A stretch of 64,000 nucleotides of DNA. It comes from DASQHW01 sp963837155 (GTDB taxonomy: Bacteria > Actinomycetota > Acidimicrobiia > IMCC26256 > PALSA-610). Positions 56,314-64,000 of the stretch are shown here, piece after piece. Each line of letters begins with the position of its first letter. Positions within the stretch are counted from its first letter, which is position 1. The stretch lies in assembly GCA_963837155.1 (NCBI GenBank), contig CAWIMB010000002.1:1364001-1428000 (forward strand), given 5' to 3'. The notes under the pieces were generated by a model. That model had not been told where the DNA came from and did not search any database. It saw only the letters and a program-made list of their open reading frames with translations. Both the position numbers and the translations under genes were made by a program.

Positions 56314-57852
56314 ATGACCACTTCGATCACCTCCGAGCCGATCGCGATCGACATCGCGCCGCACGTCGTGAGTCGCTCCACGGTGGATCTGCCGGTCCTC
56401 TTCTTCTACGAAGCGGTCGGGCTCGCGGCCGCGGTGATGTTCTGGGCGATCCACTACAACCTCGTCGACGACGCCTACATCACGCTCGGCTACGCGAAGC
56501 AGCTCGCGTTCCACGGCAACTGGGGCATGGTGCCCGGCTCGTCGGCGAACTCGGCGACATCGCCGCTCAACGTGATGTTGCTTGCGGCCGGCACGTTCCT
56601 AACGCGCCGTCCGTTCCTCGCGCTGGGCATCGTGTACGTGGCGTCGTACACGGTCCTCGCGTGGACCCTCGCTCGCGCCGCGCGCGCGTTGCGGCTCCCG
56701 CTGACGTCGGCGGTGCTCGCGGTCGCGCTCGTGTTCCTCAATCCGTGGGTGCTGTCGTCAACCGGTCTCGAATCCGTCGTGTACGCCGCGTTGCTCGCGT
56801 CGCTGTTGTGCTGTGCCGTCGAGGCCCGACCGGTGTTGTTCGCGATCGTCGCCGGCGTTGGTCTCCTCTGCCGGCTCGACATGATTGTCTTCATCGTCCC
56901 GCTCGTGCTGTGGGTGCCGGCACTCCGCCGCAACATCCTGCGCACGACCGGCATCGTGGCCGCGATCTCACTGCCGTGGTTCGTGCTGCGCTGGTTCATC
57001 GCCGGCTCGGCGATTCCCGACACGTTCGTCATCAAGACGCTGCAGCACCGCTTCGGCGACATCACGTTCGCCAACGGGCCGTTCCGCTATACGTCGGGTT
57101 CGAGCGAAGCCGCCCGCTGGGCATTCCTTCCCGTCCTCGTCGGAGGGATCGCACTCGTCGCGTGGCTGCTCTACAGCGTGATCTTCGAGCACGGTCTCGA
57201 GCGGCGTCTGTATCCCATCCCGGCGCTCGGCATAGGCGGCTTCGCGTACTACACGGTGTACGCGTTCCTGAAGGTGCCGCCGTACCACTGGTACTACTGC
57301 CCGGTGATGATCGCGGCGGCGATCGTGTTGGGATTCGTCGCCGGTGACGTCGTGCGACGTCTGCGACGCGTTCGCCGCTATCGGCAGTGGGCCTTCGCAT
57401 GCTTCGTGCCGCTCGTCGTGTTGGTGGGTGCACAAGCACTGGTGATCAAGCACCACGGGTTGCCGTGGCGGTACGCCGCGCTCTTCCACACGAACTGGGC
57501 CGAGCCTGACTACTACCGGGTCATGGGACGCGAGCTGCACGCGATCGTCGGCGACAAGACGGTGACGTCTCCCGGCGAGCTCGGCGCGCTCGCGTTCTAT
57601 TGCAACTGCAACGTCGTCGACTCGTTCTCGGATCAGCGATACGCCACGCCGCTCATCGACGATCGCATCGACGAGGCCGGGCCCGTGCTGCGGTGGCTGC
57701 TCAATCTCAACTACTACAACCTCGACACCGCGAAGGCGCCGCCGGCTGCCTACGACCTGGTCTACGGCAGCGGCTGGGTGCACGCTCCGAATACCTGGAA
57801 CGTCTGGTCGTCCTGGAAGGGATACGGGCACTTCACGCTCGTACCGGGCTGA
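56314..57852 (+). CDS. GT-C-type membrane glycosyltransferase
   Basis: A 512-aa polytopic membrane protein with about ten transmembrane helices. The first periplasmic loop has NLVDDAYITLGYAKQL and the segment SATSPLNVML, the DDAY...TSPL pattern of GT-C lipid-linked sugar transferases such as mycobacterial arabinofuranosyltransferases. The C-terminus is an exported soluble domain. It probably transfers a sugar from a polyprenyl-phosphate donor onto a cell-wall or surface glycan. The UbiA-type prenyltransferase 900 bp downstream could supply the lipid donor, though the two are not clearly co-transcribed. Confidence 0.82.
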   Translation: MTTSITSEPIAIDIAPHVVSRSTVDLPVLFFYEAVGLAAAVMFWAIHYNLVDDAYITLGYAKQLAFHGNWGMVPGSSANSATSPLNVMLLAAGTFLTRRPFLALGIVYVASYTVLAWTLARAARALRLPLTSAVLAVALVFLNPWVLSSTGLESVVYAALLASLLCCAVEARPVLFAIVAGVGLLCRLDMIVFIVPLVLWVPALRRNILRTTGIVAAISLPWFVLRWFIAGSAIPDTFVIKTLQHRFGDITFANGPFRYTSGSSEAARWAFLPVLVGGIALVAWLLYSVIFEHGLERRLYPIPALGIGGFAYYTVYAFLKVPPYHWYYCPVMIAAAIVLGFVAGDVVRRLRRVRRYRQWAFACFVPLVVLVGAQALVIKHHGLPWRYAALFHTNWAEPDYYRVMGRELHAIVGDKTVTSPGELGALAFYCNCNVVDSFSDQRYATPLIDDRIDEAGPVLRWLLNLNYYNLDTAKAPPAAYDLVYGSGWVHAPNTWNVWSSWKGYGHFTLVPG

Positions 57853-57938
57853 GCGCGCGGGGCCGCGGGCCGCCCCCCAGCAGGGAATAGGGGCTTCTCC
57901 GGATTCCGGCGGTTCCGCCGTCAAGGCACGCTCAGGGC

Positions 57939-58534
57939 ATGCCGACGGACCTCCTTGTGCCCCGCCCCATCCTCGTCGTCATCGGGCCGTCGGCCAGCGG
58001 GAAGTCCAGCGTCGTCCGGGAGCTCGCCCGGCGAGAGATCCTGCCGCGTGCACCCCACCTGGACGACGCGGCCGCGGGCGCGCCGACGAGCACGACGGCG
58101 AGATCGAACACCACTTCGTGAGCGACACGGAGTTCGACGCGCGCGACGCCGACAACTTCTTCCTCGGCACGGTGACGTTGCCGGGATTGCCGTATCGCTA
58201 TGCGTTGCCGCGCCTCGAACTGACCGACGACGGACCGGTCGACACGATCATGGCGCGCGCGCCGTTCGTCGACGCGTTGCGGCAGTACTTCCCGTACCAA
58301 GTCGTGTACCAAATCGAAGACACGCCTCAACACGCGAAGGCTCGTCTGCTCGAGCGCGGGTGTGACCCGTCCGAGCTCGTGGCACGCCTCGGCTGTTACG
58401 CCGAGGAAGCGCGTGCCGGTCGCGCCCTTGCGCAACGCGTGTTCATCAACGACGCCTCGCTCGACGATCTGGTCGACGCGGTCACCAAGAAGCTGCAGAC
58501 CGACGCCGCGACCGTCCGTACCACAGGAAGGTGA
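57939..58534 (+). CDS. Guanylate-kinase-like P-loop protein, frame broken twice
   Basis: About 196 aa after removing extra bases near 58044 and 58080. The P-loop is GPSASGKSSVV; next, HPTWTTRPRA followed by DEHDGEIEHHFVSDTEFDA matches the guanylate-kinase GMP-binding region (TTR...DG..YHFV...F). The LID/core follows with DNFFLGTVTLPGLPYRYAL. True guanylate kinases have similar size, but this one diverges in the nucleobase pocket, so it may phosphorylate another substrate, as PhnN-type kinases do. The small membrane gene follows with no gap. Confidence 0.65.
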
Positions 58535-58735
58535 ATGCCCGTGAGTGATCCCACTCCGCCGCCGCTTCCGGGGATGCCCGGTTGGCAACCGCCCGAGGAG
58601 AAGCCGTGGAAGCCTGCGCTGCTCGGCTTCGCCCTTGCCATCGGATTGGTTGTCGGAGGGCTCCTCCTGGCCGCGTTCGCGGTGTCGGTGGTGGTCAGCG
58701 CCTTCGGCAACTTCAAGCTGTTCCCGAACAAGTGA
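58535..58735 (+). CDS. Small single-pass membrane protein
   Basis: A 66-aa protein: a proline-rich cytoplasmic start (PTPPPLPGMPGWQPPEEKPW) then one long helix (ALLGFALAIGLVVGGLLLAA). The ATG follows the kinase stop directly, with GGAAGG as ribosome site. It sits 8 nt before the UbiA gene, so it is probably in the same transcript. No function known. Confidence 0.65.
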   Translation: MPVSDPTPPPLPGMPGWQPPEEKPWKPALLGFALAIGLVVGGLLLAAFAVSVVVSAFGNFKLFPNK

Positions 58736-58743
58736 GGGAGACC

Positions 58744-59775
58744 ATGCGAAGCCGTATCCGCCTCGTCATCGTGCTCGCCCGGCCCGCCGTCGTCATGCTC
58801 GTCGCGCTTTTCACCGCGGTCGGGCTCGCGCAAGCCGGCCACGCGAACGACGCCGGCCTGCTCGCCAAGGCGTTGCTCGCAGTCTTCGGATGCCTCCTGT
58901 TCGCAGTCGCCGTCAACGACATCGCCGACGAGCGCATCGATCGCGTGAACTTGCCGGCCGATACCCGCCGGCCGTTGGTCTCGGGGAGCAGCACGCGCCG
59001 CGAGATGATCGTCGTCGCATGCACCTCGGCGGTGCTCGCGCTCGCCGCGAGCGCGCTGCTCAACTGGCCGGCGCCGCTCGTCGTGCTCGCCGGGCTCGGG
59101 TTCACCGCGGCCTATTCGTTGCGTCCGGTGCGGATCGCCGAGCGGGGCGTGGTCGCGCCGATGCTGCTGCCCGCCGGTTACGTGGCGGTGCCGTACCTCC
59201 TCGGCATCCTCGCGGTGCGCGGCTCGCTGCACCTCGGCGACGTCCTCCTGCTCGCCGGGCTCTACGCGGGATTCATCGGCCGCATCCTCTTGAAGGACTT
59301 CCGTGACGTGCGCGGTGACGCGCTGTTCGGCAAGCGCACGTTCTTGGTGCGTCACGGCCGCCGGGCGACGTGTGCATTGAGCGCCGTCTTCCTCGTGCTC
59401 GGCGTCGCGGTCCTGCCGTTCGTGCGTGACCTGTCGCTCGCGCTCGGCCTCGTCTATCTCGCGTTCCTCGGCGTCACGCTGGGCCTCCTGCGGGCGCTCG
59501 CTCGCTCGACCAATCCGCGGCGCGACGAGGCGTTGATCGCGGCGATCGCGATCATCGGCCGGGGCATGCTCGTGACGCTCTACACGCACTTCGCGATGGC
59601 GACGGCTCACTGGTCGCTCGCGATGTCCTCGGCGATGACCGCTGCCCTCGGCGGGGTCGTCCTGTGGTCGGCGCACGAGATGGCCCGGCGCGGGCCCCAG
59701 ACGACCACCACCGTGCCCGAGGCGTGGGCACGGAAGCCGCAAGATGTTGCGGAACTCGTGACCACACCGACGTAG
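58744..59775 (+). CDS. UbiA-family prenyltransferase
   Basis: A 343-aa membrane protein with about nine helices. The first aspartate motif is NDIADERID (NDxxDxxxD) and the second KDFRDVRGD, which bind the Mg-pyrophosphate of a prenyl donor. It may make decaprenyl-phosphate-sugar precursors or prenylate a quinone-like ring; the acceptor is not readable. The ATG at 58744 has GAGGGAG upstream. A CGCC...GGCG pair around a run of T follows its stop at 59777-59793 and may be a weak terminator. Confidence 0.87.
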   Translation: MRSRIRLVIVLARPAVVMLVALFTAVGLAQAGHANDAGLLAKALLAVFGCLLFAVAVNDIADERIDRVNLPADTRRPLVSGSSTRREMIVVACTSAVLALAASALLNWPAPLVVLAGLGFTAAYSLRPVRIAERGVVAPMLLPAGYVAVPYLLGILAVRGSLHLGDVLLLAGLYAGFIGRILLKDFRDVRGDALFGKRTFLVRHGRRATCALSAVFLVLGVAVLPFVRDLSLALGLVYLAFLGVTLGLLRALARSTNPRRDEALIAAIAIIGRGMLVTLYTHFAMATAHWSLAMSSAMTAALGGVVLWSAHEMARRGPQTTTTVPEAWARKPQDVAELVTTPT

Positions 59776-59871
59776 CGCCGATTTTTTTGGCGGAGGATGT
59801 CGAGAATTCGGGGGCTGCTCCGTCCCAGGGTGTATCCAGCCGGCAGGGCCGGCGTCACCCAGGAGAACACC

Positions 59872-60279
59872 ATGGCGAAGTATCTGTTGCTCAAGCACTA
59901 CCGAGGCGCACCGGCGGCGGTAAACAACATCCCGATGGACCAGTGGAAGCCCGACGAGGTCGAGGCCCACATCAAGTTCATGAATGACTTCGCAGCTCGG
60001 CTCGAGAGCAGCGGTGAGTTCATCGACGGACAGGCGCTGTCGCCCGACGGCATGTGGGTCCGCTCCGACGGCGAGGGGCGGCCGCCGGTGACCGACGGCC
60101 CGTTCGCCGAGACGAAGGACTTGATCGCGGGCTGGATGATCATCGACGTCGACAGCTACGAGCGCGCGATCGAGCTTGCCGCTGAGCTGTCGGCCGCGCC
60201 GGGGGCCGGTGGCGAACCGATCCACGAATGGCTCGAAGTCCGACCCTTCATGGGCGCGCCCTCCACCTTCACGCACTGA
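59872..60279 (+). CDS. YCII/DGPF-domain protein
   Basis: A 135-aa YCII-family protein with the hallmark VTDGPFAETKD and an N-terminal MAKYLLLKHYRG. The ATG has AGGAG 7 nt upstream. DGPF proteins are the constant partners of ECF42-type sigma factors, and one follows 2 nt downstream. Their activity is unsettled; some YCII folds bind small ligands or have weak peroxidase/hydrolase activity. Confidence 0.9.
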   Translation: MAKYLLLKHYRGAPAAVNNIPMDQWKPDEVEAHIKFMNDFAARLESSGEFIDGQALSPDGMWVRSDGEGRPPVTDGPFAETKDLIAGWMIIDVDSYERAIELAAELSAAPGAGGEPIHEWLEVRPFMGAPSTFTH

Positions 60280-60281
60280 CC

Positions 60282-61449
<1,168 letters not shown>

Positions 61450-61497
61450 CCTCGGCGCGAGGCGAACGCTGGACACCGAAGCGGCCGTCCTCTAGGA

Positions 61498-61515
61498 TTT
61501 AGAACACGTTCTAAA
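61498..61515. promoter_or_regulatory. KstR-type operator
   Basis: TTTAGAAC-AC-GTTCTAAA, an 18-bp perfect inverted repeat. Its core TAGAACACGTTCTA fits the KstR consensus TnnAACnnGTTnnA of actinobacterial sterol-catabolism regulons at every fixed base. It lies 40 bp before the monooxygenase start. Confidence 0.8.
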
Positions 61516-61555
61516 AACGTGTTTGCTTCCGCTCTCGACCGGAGGGTCCGCGCCC

Positions 61556-62682
61556 ATGGAATTCGGCCTCTTCCTCGGCGGCTTCGTCCACAAAGACGTG
61601 GCGGCCGCCAACCCGAACGCCGAGCACGACCGCCTCATGAGCGAGGTGGGACTGTGCGAGGTCGCCGACCAGCACCACTGGAAGTACGCGTGGTTCACCG
61701 AACACCACTTCCTCAAGGAGTACTCGCACATCTCGGCGAACGAGACATTGATGGCGTGGGTGCTCGCGCGGACGGAACGGCTGCACGCAGCGTCGGGCAT
61801 CATCAACATCACGCCGCCGGTGAACCACCCCGCGCGCGTCGCCGAGCGAGTGGCGATGATGGATCACGTGTCGAACGGCCGGTTCGAGTTCGGCACCGGG
61901 CGCGGGTCGTCCACCACCGAGATGGGCGGCTTCGGGATCACCGACCCCGAAGACACGCGTGGATGTACGACGAGGCGATCCGCGAGATCGTGCGCATGTG
62001 GCGCGACGAGCCGTATTCGCATAACGGCAAGTACTTTTCGATGCCCGAGCGCAACGTGATCCCGAAGCCCTACGTGAAGCCGCACCCGCCGCTCTGGGTC
62101 GCGGCCGGCAACCCCGAAACGTTCGAAAAGGCAGCGCGTATGGGGCTCGGTGTCATCTGCTTCACCGGCGGCACGCCCGAGAAGATGGCGCCGCTCGTGG
62201 AGACCTACAAGAAGCACATCGTGAACTGCGAGCCGGTCGGCGAATACGTGAACGACAACATCGCGATCACGACGAGCTTCATGTGCCTCGAAGATCGCGA
62301 CGAGGCGCGCAACCTCATGGCGCACTCCGGCAACGGCCGCCAGCAGACGCTGATCTTCCACTACCTCGATACCTTCCCGAAGCCGCCGTTCGTGCCCGAT
62401 TGGCCGCAGGAGATTCCCGACCCCTCACCCGAGCAGATCGAGAAGGGCTTCCAGTCGGGCGCCGCGATCGTCGGCACGCCCGACGAGTGCGCCCAGGGGA
62501 TCGAGCGCTGGAACAGCATCGGGGTCGACCAGCTGATCATGGGGCCGTCGGGCAGCACCTACGGCCACGACGTGCTCGAGCGCACGGTGAAGCTGTTCGG
62601 CGACGAGGTCATCCCCCGGTTCGACACCGATCCCGAGCACTCGACGTCCCGGTACCGGGCCCAGGCGGCCGCCCGGAAGTAG
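61556..62682 (+). CDS. Luciferase-like (LLM) flavin/F420 monooxygenase, frame broken once
   Basis: About 376 aa after restoring a base near 61963. The N-terminus MEFGLFLGGFVHKD, then QHHWKYAWFTEHHF, and RFEFGTGRGSSTTE match the TIM-barrel flavin site of bacterial luciferase relatives; the second part contains PPLWVAAGNPETFEKAARMG and AAIVGTPDECAQGIERW, both typical. The frame shifts between GITDPEDTR and MYDEAIREIV. GGAGGG precedes the ATG by about 10 nt. A KstR-type operator just upstream indicates a sterol-linked oxidation; FMN or F420 cannot be told apart here. Confidence 0.85.
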
Positions 62683-62718
62683 CCCCCGACGGGGGGTGAC
62701 GGTTCGCCCGATTTGTCC

Positions 62719-62724
62719 TACAAT
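62719..62724 (+). promoter_or_regulatory. Candidate -10 box (TACAAT)
   Basis: TACAAT ends 10 nt before the ATG at 62735, so the transcript leader would be only a few bases long. No good -35 partner is visible. Confidence 0.4.
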
Positions 62725-62734
62725 CTGCCAGGTG

Positions 62735-63265
62735 ATGGATGAACTCAATCATCCCGACCTGACGGGCGTCGGCGCCGAGATGCGGGCCGAGTGGCGTGCC
62801 GAGCAGGAGGACGCGACCGTGGACGCGGCTGCCCAGTGGCGGCACGGCCGCACGATGGAGGACTGGCTGGGCGAGCGCATGCACGCCGGCGACCGGGTGG
62901 CGGTGATCGTCGGCGACCAGCGCTTCGCCGGGTACGTCGAGGAGACCAGCGACGACCTGCTCGCGATCCGGGCCGCGTACGGCCGGGTGGACGTGCACCT
63001 CGTCCCCGGGTTGCCGATCTTCGTCGAGATCTACGACCACGCGACCTCGGGCGGCAGCCGGGCCCGCAGCCGGCGCACGTTCCGCGATGCACTGCTCGAG
63101 CGCGACGGCCGCGACGACCAGTCGATCGGTTGCTTCCACGACTTTGAGGGCCTCGACGGGACCGTCTACGTCGGCAAGGACTTCGTCTCGGTCGTCGCCA
63201 AGCTCGGCGCCGAGACCGTGGTGCCGCTGCAGTCCGTCGTGTGGGCCGCGGCCCGCCGCTCGTAG
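62735..63265 (+). CDS. Conserved hypothetical protein
   Basis: A 176-aa soluble protein. The central part (AGDRVAVIVGDQRFAGYVEE, then LLAIRAAYGRVDVHLV) looks like a small beta-barrel; the last third is mixed. The N-terminus (PDLTGVGAEMRAEWRAEQED) is helical and acidic. No family name known to me. A GTG one codon earlier is also in frame. It converges on the SDR, with stops 3 nt apart. Confidence 0.65.
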   Translation: MDELNHPDLTGVGAEMRAEWRAEQEDATVDAAAQWRHGRTMEDWLGERMHAGDRVAVIVGDQRFAGYVEETSDDLLAIRAAYGRVDVHLVPGLPIFVEIYDHATSGGSRARSRRTFRDALLERDGRDDQSIGCFHDFEGLDGTVYVGKDFVSVVAKLGAETVVPLQSVVWAAARRS

Positions 63266-63268
63266 CCG

Positions 63269-64000
63269 TCAGTTGACGTCGGTCAGCTTGGCGCTGATCT
63301 CCCACAAGCGCGCGGCCGCGTCGTCGTCGCGCGCGGGTGGCTCGGGGGCCGTGGCCTTGCACTTCACGAAGTACTGGCCGTTGATGCCCTCGACATCTGG
63401 TGATGTCGCGACGTACACCTGCGTGACCGCGCCCTGTTGTTCGGAGATCTGGAACGGCCGGGTGAGTGGCATGCCGATGTTGCCCCACCAGCCGAGGTCG
63501 CCTTCCTTGCCGAACTTGCTGGCGACGAACCCGGGGTGGACGCAGTTCGACGTCACCGGGATGTCGTCCCATCGCTTGGCGAGCTCACGCGTGAACAAGA
63601 TATTCATCAGCTTGGTCTCGTAATACACCTTGAGCCCGCGGTAGCGGCGCCGTTCCCACTCGAGGTCGTCGAAGTCGAGGCCATGCTTGGCGCCCTTGTG
63701 CGCGTCCGACGCGACGTTGACAACGCGGGCCGGCGCGCTCTGCACCAACGTGTCGCGCAGAAGGTTCGTCAACAGGAAGTGCGAGAGGTGATTGACCTGG
63801 AACTGCGACTCGTGGCCGTCTTCGGTGAGGATCCGCTTGGCGAGCACGCCGCCCGCATTGTTGATGAGCATGTCGAGGCGGTCGTGCGTGTTCGTGAATG
63901 CATCGACGAACGCGTGCACGCTTGCGAATGACGCCAGGTCGAGCGGCATCGTCTCGGCGCGGTCACCGGCACTCGTGCGCTCCTGCACTTCCTTCACCGC
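63269..64000 (-). CDS. SDR/retinol-dehydrogenase-like oxidoreductase, 5' end outside the window
   Basis: The last ~243 residues of a short-chain dehydrogenase: LDMLINNAGG, VNHLSHFLLTNLL, RVVNVASDAHK (catalytic Ser region), and YYETKLMNI carrying the Tyr-x-x-x-Lys pair, followed by VTSNCVHPGFV. The glycine-rich nucleotide motif lies beyond base 64000. This subgroup, like WW-domain oxidoreductase or protochlorophyllide-reductase relatives, acts on lipid or retinoid-like substrates. Confidence 0.87.
   Translation of the reverse strand, partial: AVKEVQERTSAGDRAETMPLDLASFASVHAFVDAFTNTHDRLDMLINNAGGVLAKRILTEDGHESQFQVNHLSHFLLTNLLRDTLVQSAPARVVNVASDAHKGAKHGLDFDDLEWERRRYRGLKVYYETKLMNILFTRELAKRWDDIPVTSNCVHPGFVASKFGKEGDLGWWGNIGMPLTRPFQISEQQGAVTQVYVATSPDVEGINGQYFVKCKATAPEPPARDDDAAARLWEISAKLTDVN

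Noticed and set aside
57907..57920. CGGCGG-TT-CCGCCG as a terminator
   Set aside because: A two-base loop is too tight and no T tract follows; left uncalled.

Overview
The window comes from a high-GC actinobacterium. Evidence includes frequent GTG starts, 4-nt GTGA/ATGA stop-start overlaps, a KstR-type steroid operator, an ECF/YCII pair, heterodimer-type acyl-CoA dehydrogenases and F420/FMN-type enzymes. A lineage such as Acidimicrobiia is my guess; the sequence does not prove it.

Layout. (1) 29-3560: two paralogous secreted zinc metalloproteases, minus strand. (2) 3665-12878: two paralogous three-gene type IV pilin-like modules arranged as mirror images around 8112-8282; each is a prepilin, a ~1,100-aa PilX-like protein and a second prepilin. 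(3) 12875-22414: minus-strand acyl-CoA/steroid-type catabolism (two acyl-CoA dehydrogenases, P450, SDR, Nudix, enoyl-CoA hydratase, thiolase, and a synthase-like/DUF35 fusion), split by an XRE-nucleotidyltransferase toxin-antitoxin-like pair with its own operator. (4) 22531-24822: a PAS-GGDEF-EAL cyclic-di-GMP enzyme, then tRNA-Cys.

(5) 24897-40321: a 15.4-kb genomic island bounded by a 49-bp direct repeat of the 3' half of tRNA-Cys. It holds a frameshifted tyrosine integrase, a MobF-type relaxase broken by an IS21-family element (5-bp target duplication GTCAT, coding frame restored across the insertion) and by a frameshift, an excisionase-like gene, and a 2,472-aa secreted RHS/YD-repeat protein. 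The RHS tip resembles part of a methyltransferase, and a thioredoxin-like small protein that may be its immunity factor follows it.

(6) 40426-46601: host secreted and membrane proteins, including a third metalloprotease with lectin-like repeats. (7) 46641-52905: a tight four-gene operon HerA-like ATPase, SbcD (Mre11), SbcC (Rad50), NurA-like nuclease. It reproduces the archaeal end-resection gene set and is the most striking system here. (8) 52988-64000: a SIMPL-like lipoprotein, a 539-aa protein of unknown function, a GT-C glycosyltransferase, a guanylate-kinase-like gene, a UbiA prenyltransferase, a YCII/ECF sigma pair, a luciferase-like monooxygenase under a KstR-type operator, and a truncated SDR.

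From 25 kb on, at least thirteen single-base indels break otherwise conserved reading frames; none was recognised before 25 kb. Many may be assembly errors. Genes affected are given as full spans with the break point stated.
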